A stretch of 31,406 nucleotides of DNA from a virus, in IMG/VR virus record IMGVR_UViG_3300045950_000294, positions 1 to 31,406 of that record, one strand, 5' to 3'. The position numbers and the translations under genes are program-made. Every line of letters starts with the position of its first letter. Position 1 is the first letter of the stretch. Shown piece by piece: positions 1 through 5,097 of the stretch. Below the pieces are notes generated by a model. That model ran no database searches. It was not told the DNA's origin and worked only from the letters and a program-made list of their open reading frames with translations.

Positions 1-1275
1 CTAGCTCCGCCGCTTAGACGCCCATAGCTCGAGCTGCACAACCTTCGGCTCGGACGATTCCTCTTCCGCGCGCTTCGCTTCGATCTGCTCGGCCGCGCGC
101 ATCAGCGCATCCGGCGTCGCGACGGCGTAGCCCGAAAACGTCCGCTCCTCGCCGTGACCGACCATCGCCATGGACGCGTTCCGCGGGAGACCCATCTCCT
201 CGGAGCGCATGATTGCCGTTCGTCGGATGTCGTGCGGAACCTTCGCGGAGGACCATGGCCCGGACCGGCCATCGAGCTTTCCGAAGCCGGCGCGGCGCAA
301 CGCGTTCTGCCACGCTTTCCGTTCGTCACCGAGCGGCGATCCGTCGGGACGGCAGAACAGCCACGGGATCACGCGGCCGAGTTGCTGCTGTAGCGCCTCG
401 ACGTGTCGCCGTTGTTCGACCAGGATGCGCCGCAACCGAAGCGTCATCGGGAACATGCGGCGCTCTCCCGTCTTGCTCGCAGTCGCCTCGAGCTGAATCC
501 AGCCCGGACGTAGCGCGCCGCACTCGGGACACCGATCATCGTTCCGAATCGGGGCCACACCACGACAGCGACACGGCCAGGTCGCGGGTCCGAAGTCGAC
601 ATGGGGCCACTGCCGCGTCTTCAGTTCGGACCGTGCGCGCCAGCCGGTCTCCTCGGCCGTCCGATAGTACGGCACCCACCATTCCGCCAGTTCGCGATAG
701 AGCAGCTCCAGTTCGTCAGCCCGGAAGAACTGCTCGCGCCGCGTGCGCTTCAGTCGCGGGAACGCTGGTATCGCGAGCATCCTCCCGTCCTGGTGGGCAA
801 TGCCCATGGCGTTGCGGAGATACTGCAAGTCCAGCTTGATCGTGTTCGGTGCTGCGCCCTGAGACTTTCTGATCTCGACGTATTCGAGCAGTCGCGAGCG
901 CCGTATGTCGAACGCCAGTTCGCTCGGCGCGAAGACGGTGGCGAGACGCTTCCACACCGCCTTGCCGCTGGCCTGCGTGCTCGCGCCCTTGGCCGTGAGC
1001 TCAGCAAGGCCGATCTGCTTCAGGCCCTCGAACGTCAGTTTGCGCGGATCCTGTTCGAGCCCAGCGACCACCTCGCCCTTTCGCTTTTCGCCGGCCGCGC
1101 GCGCCTCCCTGGCGGTCGGATAGCCGCTCTCTTGGTACGTCCTGCTGCGGTAGCGAAAGCGCCAGGCGTAGTTCGGCGAAGTCAGCAGCATTCGCTTCGT
1201 TGAGTCGCTCGGATCGGGCCGGGTGAACGAGGGCTGGTAGACCTTGACGGAGCCGATCTGCCTCACGGCGACCAC
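1..1275 (-). CDS. int: Tyrosine recombinase (phage integrase) with zinc-knuckle insertion
   Basis: Site-specific recombinase expected to integrate and excise the phage genome. The 424-aa product starts at a GTG one base after the upstream excisionase-like stop, which implies coupled expression. Residues about 36-70 resemble an AP2-like arm-binding domain and 80-175 a SAM-like core-binding domain; the catalytic domain follows. Visible catalytic residues are R213 (TGWRAR), K268 (TASKTGERR), H348 and R351 (HDIRR), H374 (GHGEE) and nucleophile Y383 (SGYAV). Between the first catalytic Arg and the Lys beta-hairpin lies an insertion with C235-x-C237 and C249-x-x-C252, a zinc-ribbon-like knuckle not typical of the family. 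The C-terminal end is complete at the window edge. Family assignment is certain; the zinc role is inferred and the attachment site was not found. Confidence 0.96.
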   Translation of the reverse strand: MVAVRQIGSVKVYQPSFTRPDPSDSTKRMLLTSPNYAWRFRYRSRTYQESGYPTAREARAAGEKRKGEVVAGLEQDPRKLTFEGLKQIGLAELTAKGASTQASGKAVWKRLATVFAPSELAFDIRRSRLLEYVEIRKSQGAAPNTIKLDLQYLRNAMGIAHQDGRMLAIPAFPRLKRTRREQFFRADELELLYRELAEWWVPYYRTAEETGWRARSELKTRQWPHVDFGPATWPCRCRGVAPIRNDDRCPECGALRPGWIQLEATASKTGERRMFPMTLRLRRILVEQRRHVEALQQQLGRVIPWLFCRPDGSPLGDERKAWQNALRRAGFGKLDGRSGPWSSAKVPHDIRRTAIMRSEEMGLPRNASMAMVGHGEERTFSGYAVATPDALMRAAEQIEAKRAEEESSEPKVVQLELWASKRRS

Positions 1276-1276
1276 G

Positions 1277-1546
1277 TCAGCGGCGCCGGCGCATCCAGGC
1301 CTCGAGCGCGCTTTCGATCACGTCGTAGCCGCGGCCGGACTCTCGACGCCGGACGAAGGGCAGCAAGTCGCGCCGCCGGTCGAGCGTCTTGCGGCTCCAG
1401 CCGAGTCGTTGCGCCGCCTCGTTCGGCGGCACGAGTCGCTCGCGCTTCCCCCTGCGGGCGATGTGCTCCGCGATCTCTTCGAGCAGCGCGTCGAGCGGGC
1501 AGTCCTCGCAGCGATCGGCCATGGATGCCGCCATGCTCGCCCGCAT
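1277..1546 (-). CDS. Excisionase-like helix-turn-helix protein
   Basis: Small DNA-binding protein (89 aa from this ATG) directly upstream of the integrase, the usual place for a recombination directionality factor. The C-terminal half, from about residue 38, has the excisionase/MerR-like winged-helix pattern: PNEAAQRLGWSRKTLDRRR, then an aromatic/basic wing and a final basic tail ending in RRRR. Two cysteines in the N-terminal part (RCEDC) could bind metal. Start choice is uncertain: in-frame ATGs exist at 1546, 1534 and 1522 and a TTG at 1561, none with a strong Shine-Dalgarno. The stop precedes the integrase GTG by one base. It could instead be a repressor of the integration genes. Confidence 0.72.
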   Translation of the reverse strand: MRASMAASMADRCEDCPLDALLEEIAEHIARRGKRERLVPPNEAAQRLGWSRKTLDRRRDLLPFVRRRESGRGYDVIESALEAWMRRRR

Positions 1547-1560
1547 CAAGTGATCCGACA

Positions 1561-1577
1561 ATTCGCGGAAAGCGAAT
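1561..1577. promoter_or_regulatory. Inverted repeat upstream of the excisionase-like gene
   Basis: Perfect 6-bp inverted repeat, ATTCGC-GGAAA-GCGAAT, lying 15-31 bases upstream of the 1546 start codon on the minus strand. Its position would let a bound protein, possibly the HTH product itself, block transcription or ribosome entry. No protein-binding evidence is available and a 6-bp repeat can occur by chance. Confidence 0.3.
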
Positions 1578-1657
1578 ACCGAACGCGTAAACGAAAAGCG
1601 CGCATGACCCTACGGCTGGGTATGCACGCTCGGGAACGGGCGCGAGATGTATACGCT

Positions 1658-1828
1658 CTAAGGCTGGGGCGTTGGAGGGATCTCGCTCGGCCCGTCCATC
1701 TTCCGCACCCCCGGCTCCAGCACGGTCGCGGCCTCTTCGCTGCCGCTCCAGTTCAGCCAGATCAGATCCAGCGAGGTTCCGGCGAGCAGCAACGTCAGGA
1801 TCGCCAAACCGATTCTCCGAGTCGTCAT
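1658..1828 (-). CDS. Small membrane-anchored or secreted peptide (56 aa)
   Basis: Not recognised as a family member. The start at 1828 is chosen because a strong Shine-Dalgarno (GGGAGGAA) sits 8 bases upstream; an in-frame upstream extension would run through that site. The N-terminus is MTTRRIGLAILTLLLAGTS, a basic segment plus a hydrophobic stretch of about 15 residues, as in a signal peptide or single membrane anchor. An acidic, proline-rich tail ends in PPTPQP. It is the first gene of the leftward transcript that continues to the excisionase-like gene and integrase. Function unknown. Confidence 0.6.
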   Translation of the reverse strand: MTTRRIGLAILTLLLAGTSLDLIWLNWSGSEEAATVLEPGVRKMDGPSEIPPTPQP

Positions 1829-1902
1829 CGCATTTTCCTCCCGGCGCAACAGCCACGCGCGCGAGAGGAAGTGTAAACGCTGGACTCGCCAAAGTAGCCA
1901 GT

Positions 1903-1931
1903 AAAGTAGTCACCGCTCCACCTGGCGTCAA
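1903..1931 (-). promoter_or_regulatory. Leftward promoter of the membrane peptide / integration genes
   Basis: On the minus strand TTGACG (1926-1931) is followed after 17 bases by TACTTT (1903-1908), a good -35 and a weak -10. The -35 lies in the left arm of the palindrome at 1927-1944. A 12-bp near-repeat beginning AAAGTAG (1891 and 1903) overlaps the -10 region. It would drive the 56-aa peptide, the excisionase-like gene and the integrase. Confidence 0.4.
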
Positions 1932-1944
1932 GTGTGAACTTGAC
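1927..1944. promoter_or_regulatory. Operator-like palindrome between divergent promoters
   Basis: Perfect 7-bp inverted repeat GTCAAGT-GTGA-ACTTGAC. Each arm supplies most of a -35 box, one facing left (TTGACG) and one right (TTGACA). A dimeric regulator bound here would cover both -35 elements. The Fis-HTH protein encoded immediately to the right is the nearest candidate, but this is inference. Confidence 0.55.
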
Positions 1945-1967
1945 AACACGACAATTACGCCTATCTT
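1940..1967 (+). promoter_or_regulatory. Rightward promoter of the GAF/Fis regulator cassette
   Basis: Consensus TTGACA (1940-1945), a 16-base spacer and TATCTT (1962-1967, four of six consensus bases). The predicted transcript start near 1974 lies upstream of the ATG at 2009 and downstream of the more distal in-frame GTG at 1934, which argues for the shorter protein. Confidence 0.5.
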
Positions 1968-2008
1968 CGTCCCCCAAGTTGCCTCCATCCCGCCTGCTCA
2001 CGGCGTTG

Positions 2009-2566
2009 ATGTTCGAGCGTCCTCAGGAGCAGAGCCTCCGCGCCCTGGCCGCGCTGGTCACGGAGTCGGGCGCCTCCGGGGCTGCACTGCTGATCGAACA
2101 GAACCGCGAGCCCATCGTGTGGGCGGCGATAAACGCGGCGGTGAACGACTCGCTCGCGAACTGGCGGATGTTGCTTGCGGATCTGTTGAAGTCGGGGACG
2201 ATCCTGAAAGAGGGTCGCGTGCTCGTGCTGCTCGTCGATGCCGGTCGCCCCGTCGGCGTTTTGCAGCTCAACAACGCAAGACAGTTCAGCACGAAACGAT
2301 ACACGGGCTACCTCGACGCCTTAGCTCGGGCCATCGCCATGGCCCAGGCCCCCCCGCGGGTGAATTACACTGTCGCCGATCTCATCGCGTCGAAGCGCAA
2401 GAAGGGCGCAGAGGGGGCCGACCCTAAGCTGAAGCCGGTGATGCTCGAGCTTCTGAACTCGGAGGAGTGGCGCTACGCGCGGGTCTCGCGGCTGCTCGGA
2501 TGGTCGCGGCGCACACTCTACTTGAAGCTGGAGCGCTGGGGCATCACCCGACCACCGAAGCGATGA
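2009..2566 (+). CDS. GAF-like sensor with Fis-type HTH, transcriptional regulator
   Basis: Probable ligand-responsive transcription factor of 185 aa. Residues about 5-115 have the alternating pattern of a GAF domain (RALAALVTESGASGAALLIE; later VLVLLVDAGRPVGVLQLNN). The C-terminal 45 residues match the Fis/HTH_8 helix-turn-helix of NtrC-type activators (ARVSRLLGWSRRTLYLKLER). The central AAA+ ATPase of sigma54 activators is absent, so it is not a classic enhancer-binding protein. The ATG is preferred over an in-frame GTG at 1934 because the latter lies upstream of the predicted promoter; no clear Shine-Dalgarno is seen. It overlaps the next gene by ATGA. Probably controls its own cassette. 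Confidence 0.75.
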   Translation: MFERPQEQSLRALAALVTESGASGAALLIEQNREPIVWAAINAAVNDSLANWRMLLADLLKSGTILKEGRVLVLLVDAGRPVGVLQLNNARQFSTKRYTGYLDALARAIAMAQAPPRVNYTVADLIASKRKKGAEGADPKLKPVMLELLNSEEWRYARVSRLLGWSRRTLYLKLERWGITRPPKR

Positions 2567-3270
2567 GCGCGCACGGTCGACTCCTCGGGCTGTCGCTGAT
2601 CCTCGGGGTCGTAGTGCTCGTGGGCCTCTTCAGGCGGCGACGCGTCGGCCGCTGCTACTCGCTCGTGGCGTACCTACTCGCGCTCACGATCTGCGAGGGC
2701 CTCGTCTTCCTGTGGCCGGCGCGCTTCTGGAACTATCACTTCTACGTGTTCAAGGAATCGGCCTACGGTGCCGCGAAGCTGATACTCGTGGCCGAACTCG
2801 CATGGCGCACGTTCCGCGTCTTCCGAGGCACGCACATGCGCCTGCGTGTGCTCGCAGGACCCGGCCTGATCGCCGCGACGATCGCGATCATCAAGCTCTC
2901 GTCAGGCACGCCGCTCCGGAAGGGATCGTGGGCCGATGCCATCTCGGTTTCCCACGCCGATGTTCAGGGTTGGATCGTGTGGGCTCTCGTGGCGATGGCG
3001 CTCCTCGTCTACTACTACAGCCTGCCGCTTGATCCGCTGCATTGGGCCGTGGTGCTCGGGCTTGGTTACTACCTCGGCTTTCTCGCGAGCACATCGAGCC
3101 TGCTCCATCTGTTCGGCTTTGATCGCGCGCGGCTCCCGATTTCGCTGATCAATGGATACGCCTACGCGGTCTTGATGCTTTGGTGGATCTACGCAGCTTG
3201 GCGCCCCGAGCACGGCCTGCCCGAGGAGGTCGCCGAGATACAGAAGGCAGTGCGAGCGCGGTACGCATGA
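2563..3270 (+). CDS. Seven-transmembrane protein of unknown function
   Basis: Integral membrane protein of 235 aa with about seven hydrophobic helices, such as LLGLSLILGVVVLVGLF near the N-terminus, GWIVWALVAMALLVYYY mid-protein and YAYAVLMLWWIYAAW near the end. Short positively charged loops (FRRRRVGR) suggest the orientation. No catalytic motif or kinase domain was recognised. The start ATG overlaps the preceding stop (ATGA), and its own stop overlaps the next start, so the three genes are translationally coupled. Partnership with the GAF/Fis regulator suggests membrane sensing or an envelope effector, but this is inference. Confidence 0.75.
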   Translation: MSAHGRLLGLSLILGVVVLVGLFRRRRVGRCYSLVAYLLALTICEGLVFLWPARFWNYHFYVFKESAYGAAKLILVAELAWRTFRVFRGTHMRLRVLAGPGLIAATIAIIKLSSGTPLRKGSWADAISVSHADVQGWIVWALVAMALLVYYYSLPLDPLHWAVVLGLGYYLGFLASTSSLLHLFGFDRARLPISLINGYAYAVLMLWWIYAAWRPEHGLPEEVAEIQKAVRARYA

Positions 3271-3947
3271 CGATCTGGCTCATCGCGTTTCCGCTCGGGG
3301 TGCTGTTGCTGCATGCCGTGCTTGCGCGCCGGCAGGAACGCCTCGTCAGCGAAGCCTGGACGGCGATCCTCCGCTCTGACGATCAGGAGGAGATTGACGC
3401 TGTCGAACTGATGATGCAGTTCGATGCGGCGAAGATCGATTCGCGCCTGAAGGGCGCGCTCGCCGAGCGCCAACTCGGGAATCTGCCGGAGGCCACTCGC
3501 CTGCTCGGCTTGGCGTTCGCGGTCATCGAAGAGGCGCGCCCCGACCGCGCGAAGCGCCTCGAAGCCATGCGCCGTTTGATCCGGATGGCGCTTGCCGTCC
3601 ATCCCGTCGAGCCGCTCCAGCCGTCCACGTTCGAGCTCAAGACGCTCGGCGCCGCAGCCTACCTCGCCGAGCTGCTCCACCATCTGTTGATCCACCCGGC
3701 CGAGCGGTTCCTGCTCCGACTGCGCGCGCTGCAGGTCGGGTTCTGGTTCGCGTGGCGCGTCGCGTCGCGGTCGCGTCTCGCGATCGCGGCGGCGCCGGCG
3801 GGAGCGGATCGCGCCTGGCGCGCGTTCGCGCACAGCGCCCACGATTGGACATGTCTCGATCGCGAGCATCTCGAGTCCTTCAAGGCGTTCGCGTGGAGCA
3901 TGCGGGCGCAGCCGCGGGCGGGCGCGGCGGCGGAGCGGGTGCGATAG
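3267..3947 (+). CDS. Membrane-anchored helical protein of unknown function
   Basis: 226-aa protein starting at an ATG that overlaps the preceding stop. An N-terminal membrane anchor (TIWLIAFPLGVLLLHAVLA) precedes an alpha-helical region with TPR-like character (ALAERQLGNLPEATRLLGLA) and a second amphipathic or hydrophobic stretch (LQVGFWFAWRVASRS). The C-terminus is basic and alanine-rich. No family was recognised. It is the last gene of the three-gene cassette; strict overlap with the seven-TM gene suggests the two products act together at the membrane. Confidence 0.68.
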   Translation: MTIWLIAFPLGVLLLHAVLARRQERLVSEAWTAILRSDDQEEIDAVELMMQFDAAKIDSRLKGALAERQLGNLPEATRLLGLAFAVIEEARPDRAKRLEAMRRLIRMALAVHPVEPLQPSTFELKTLGAAAYLAELLHHLLIHPAERFLLRLRALQVGFWFAWRVASRSRLAIAAAPAGADRAWRAFAHSAHDWTCLDREHLESFKAFAWSMRAQPRAGAAAERVR

Positions 3948-3977
3948 GCGTGACCACCCGTCGGCCGGTAGGGCGTA

Positions 3978-4007
3978 TTGGCCGAATCGCACCAGCGCAC
4001 GTATACT
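3978..4007 (+). promoter_or_regulatory. Candidate rightward promoter
   Basis: TTGGCC (3978-3983), 18-base spacer, TATACT (4002-4007). A purine-rich Shine-Dalgarno-like stretch (GAAGGGGGG) follows and an ATG lies at 4032, but the downstream frame runs antisense into the gene at 4173-4355. The product is therefore unclear; the transcript could be a short coding RNA or an antisense RNA. Apart from this promoter, 3948-4172 holds nothing I can assign. Confidence 0.35.
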
Positions 4008-4172
4008 GCCCGATGGGAAGGGGGGCCGGCCATGCTTACCGCCGCACTGGATCATGGGCTCCTCCGAGCTTTCCTGGCTCGACGCGCCTTTCCGCGCCAG
4101 GCGCGGCTGCGCGAGGTCTCAACCGCGCTGACCGAGATAACGGTCGTAATCAAGGATCACTTCGAGGCGCAT

Positions 4173-4355
4173 CTACTTGGCCTCGTCCCGGACGCTGGCC
4201 GCGGCCTTCGCGATCCCCTCGGCGACGGCGGCGGCGATGCGAGCCTGAGCGGCCTCGACCTCGGCGCGCCACTTCTCCGGGACGGCAACCGGAACGCGGT
4301 GCATTGCTTCCTGGTGCATCCGTCGCCACGCCGCGTTATCGATCCGCTTTCGCAT
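4173..4355 (-). CDS. Small charged alpha-helical protein (60 aa)
   Basis: Unrecognised small protein. The start is supported by a Shine-Dalgarno (GAGGGGA) about 6 bases upstream and a promoter-operator at 4380-4411. The sequence is helical, with an Arg/His-rich N-terminal half (AAWRRMHQEAMHRVPVAVP) and an Ala/Glu-rich C-terminal half (EVEAAQARIAAAVAEGIAKA). It is divergent from the zinc-ribbon/AT-hook gene and controlled by the same promoter type as the tmRNA-like RNA, so it probably belongs to the same regulatory circuit. Function unknown. Confidence 0.6.
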   Translation of the reverse strand: MRKRIDNAAWRRMHQEAMHRVPVAVPEKWRAEVEAAQARIAAAVAEGIAKAAASVRDEAK

Positions 4356-4379
4356 GTGCTATCCCCTCGTCTGTCCCGC

Positions 4380-4411
4380 AGTATATTACGAGCCTACTCG
4401 TTAGTAGTTCC
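4380..4411 (-). promoter_or_regulatory. Promoter-operator A (GAACT-N20-TATACT with ACGAG palindrome)
   Basis: On the minus strand GGAACT (4406-4411), then exactly 20 bases after GAACT, then TATACT (4380-4385). The spacer contains the palindrome ACGAG-N4-CTCGT (4388-4401). The same arrangement recurs on the plus strand at 4687-4718. It drives the 60-aa gene at 4355. A palindrome between two promoter elements is typical of a repressor or activator site; the regulator is unknown. Confidence 0.6.
4385..4401 (+). repeat. 17-bp direct repeat, copy 1
   Basis: ATTACGAGCCTACTCGT, identical to the copy at 4695-4711 about 310 bp away. The core ACGAG-CCTA-CTCGT is a palindrome, so each copy can act in either direction. 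Confidence 0.85.
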
Positions 4412-4419
4412 GTTTCGGA

Positions 4420-4448
4420 TTGAAAAATCTGAGTCAACGCGTTAGTTT
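4420..4448 (+). promoter_or_regulatory. Promoter giving a likely leaderless transcript
   Basis: TTGAAA (4420-4425), 17-base spacer, TAGTTT (4443-4448). The expected transcript start, about seven bases downstream, coincides with the ATG at 4456, and no Shine-Dalgarno precedes that ATG. The -10 is weak. It is divergent from promoter-operator A. Confidence 0.4.
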
Positions 4449-4455
4449 GTCCGGC

Positions 4456-4680
4456 ATGGAAAAGCGCCCGAAGCACCCAGCAGTTGTGGCCGGGATGGCG
4501 AGACGCGTAGAGGTCGTAGTGTGGGCCTGCAAGTGCGCCAAATGCGGGTATTCGTGGACTACCGAGGCGGACCAGCCGCCAGACCACTGCGCCGCGTGTC
4601 GAAATGGCGACTGGTGGATCAAGCGCCCCCGCGGCCGTCCGCCCAAGGGGCCGGCCGCGGGAGCGCCAGAAAAAAGATAG
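4456..4680 (+). CDS. Zinc-ribbon / AT-hook DNA-binding protein
   Basis: 74-aa probable DNA-binding regulator. A four-cysteine ribbon is formed by C27-x-x-C30 and C45-x-x-C48, with an extra Cys at 25. It is followed by an AT-hook, KRPRGRPPKG (residues 56-65), whose GRP core binds the minor groove of AT-rich DNA. A TTG-initiated 86-aa form from 4420 is possible but would start inside the predicted -35; neither start has a Shine-Dalgarno. It is flanked by the two copies of the ACGAG palindrome and precedes the tmRNA-like RNA, so it is a plausible regulator of this block. Metal and DNA binding are inferred from motifs. Confidence 0.75.
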   Translation: MEKRPKHPAVVAGMARRVEVVVWACKCAKCGYSWTTEADQPPDHCAACRNGDWWIKRPRGRPPKGPAAGAPEKR

Positions 4681-4686
4681 GCGTAC

Positions 4687-4718
4687 CGAACTTAATTACG
4701 AGCCTACTCGTCTATACT
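4687..4718 (+). promoter_or_regulatory. Promoter-operator B driving the tmRNA-like RNA
   Basis: CGAACT (4687-4692), then exactly 20 bases, then TATACT (4713-4718) followed by G. The spacer holds ACGAG-CCTA-CTCGT (4698-4711). It is the plus-strand counterpart of promoter-operator A with the same element spacing. The predicted start near 4725 is about nine bases before the RNA 5' end at 4734, leaving a short leader for RNase P to remove. Confidence 0.6.
4695..4711 (+). repeat. 17-bp direct repeat, copy 2
   Basis: Identical to 4385-4401 (ATTACGAGCCTACTCGT). It lies directly upstream of the -10 element of the tmRNA-like RNA promoter. Confidence 0.85.
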
Positions 4719-4733
4719 GGCATGGTAAACGGT

Positions 4734-4804
4734 GGGGCCGATCTGGTGATGGACGCGGGTGGTAGACCCTGCGGACGCGAGTTCGATTCTCGCCGGCTCC
4801 ACCA
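4734..4804 (+). ncRNA. tmRNA-like tRNA-like domain without an mRNA-like domain
   Basis: 71-nt RNA that folds like the tRNA-like domain of tmRNA. The acceptor stem GGGGCCG (4734-4740) pairs with CGGCTCC (4794-4800), including a G3-U70 wobble, followed by A73 and an encoded CCA. The T-arm is GCGAG / TTCGATT / CTCGC (4777-4793). The 5' end resembles tmRNA (GGGGCYGA, then CTGG and GACG, with A8-U9 instead of U8). The 3' part CGGACGCG-x-GTTC also matches tmRNA. In place of the reading frame and pseudoknots there is one 6-bp hairpin (4754-4759 with 4768-4773, 8-nt loop). No D-stem or standard 7-nt anticodon loop exists, so it is not an ordinary tRNA. G3-U70 and A73 are the alanyl-tRNA synthetase identity elements. 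It could also be a relic of integration into a host tmRNA gene. Confidence 0.72.
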
Positions 4805-4809
4805 GGAGG
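4804..4809 (+). promoter_or_regulatory. Ribosome-binding site overlapping the CCA end
   Basis: AGGAGG, a perfect Shine-Dalgarno whose first A is the terminal A of the RNA's CCA, five bases before the ATG at 4815. Processing of the RNA 3' end would cut at or next to this site. Confidence 0.7.
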
Positions 4810-4814
4810 ACGCC

Positions 4815-4988
4815 ATGTCGAACGATCCGCGACAATCAGGCCACGAGACGGAAAGTGAGCCTGAGCTTTGCCCATGCTGGGGCGACGGGGAGGACCGCTG
4901 CGTCCTGCCCTATGGGCACCGCGGCGAGTGCCGCGACGCATCCGGCTCGTCTACGCTCGCGCTCGCGGCCGCTATCCTCGGCCGCTGA
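4815..4988 (+). CDS. Small cysteine/histidine zinc-binding protein (57 aa)
   Basis: The start is fixed by a perfect AGGAGG five bases upstream. C19, C21, C29, H35 and C39 sit in the pattern CPCW...RCVLPYGHRGEC, a compact metal-binding motif of the C-x-LP-x-GH-x-G type seen in small phage proteins. The N-terminus is acidic and the C-terminus is alanine/leucine-rich. The gene is co-transcribed with, and immediately downstream of, the tmRNA-like RNA, so it may be expressed only from unprocessed transcript or may work with the RNA. No specific function was recognised. Confidence 0.68.
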   Translation: MSNDPRQSGHETESEPELCPCWGDGEDRCVLPYGHRGECRDASGSSTLALAAAILGR

Positions 4989-5007
4989 GGCCCTAGAAAA
5001 ATGCCGA

Positions 5008-5031
5008 GGGCCGCCGATGCGCTGGCGGCCC
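5008..5031 (-). terminator. Hairpin, possible terminator
   Basis: Perfect 8-bp stem GGGCCGCC / GGCGGCCC with an 8-nt loop. Read on the minus strand it is followed within six bases by TTTTT, as in an intrinsic terminator stopping leftward transcription from the structural genes. On the plus strand no T-run follows, so it would act there only as a stem-loop after the 57-aa gene. Confidence 0.45.
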
Positions 5032-5097
5032 AAGGTGACGGCCGGGCGGTAGACCCGATTTAGAGTAGCGCCGATTCCCGAGGAGGGTCAAGACGCA

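Noticed and set aside
4734-4804. Ordinary tRNA gene
   Set aside because: No D-stem, no standard seven-base anticodon loop, A8-U9 instead of U8, and about five bases too short between acceptor and T-stem. The features match the tRNA-like domain of tmRNA better.
4734-4804. Simple attachment site copied from the 3' end of a host tmRNA or tRNA gene
   Set aside because: An attP copy needs only the 3' end. Here the 5' acceptor strand and 5' tmRNA signature are also present and complementary, with a promoter upstream. Not fully excluded, since no host sequence is available.
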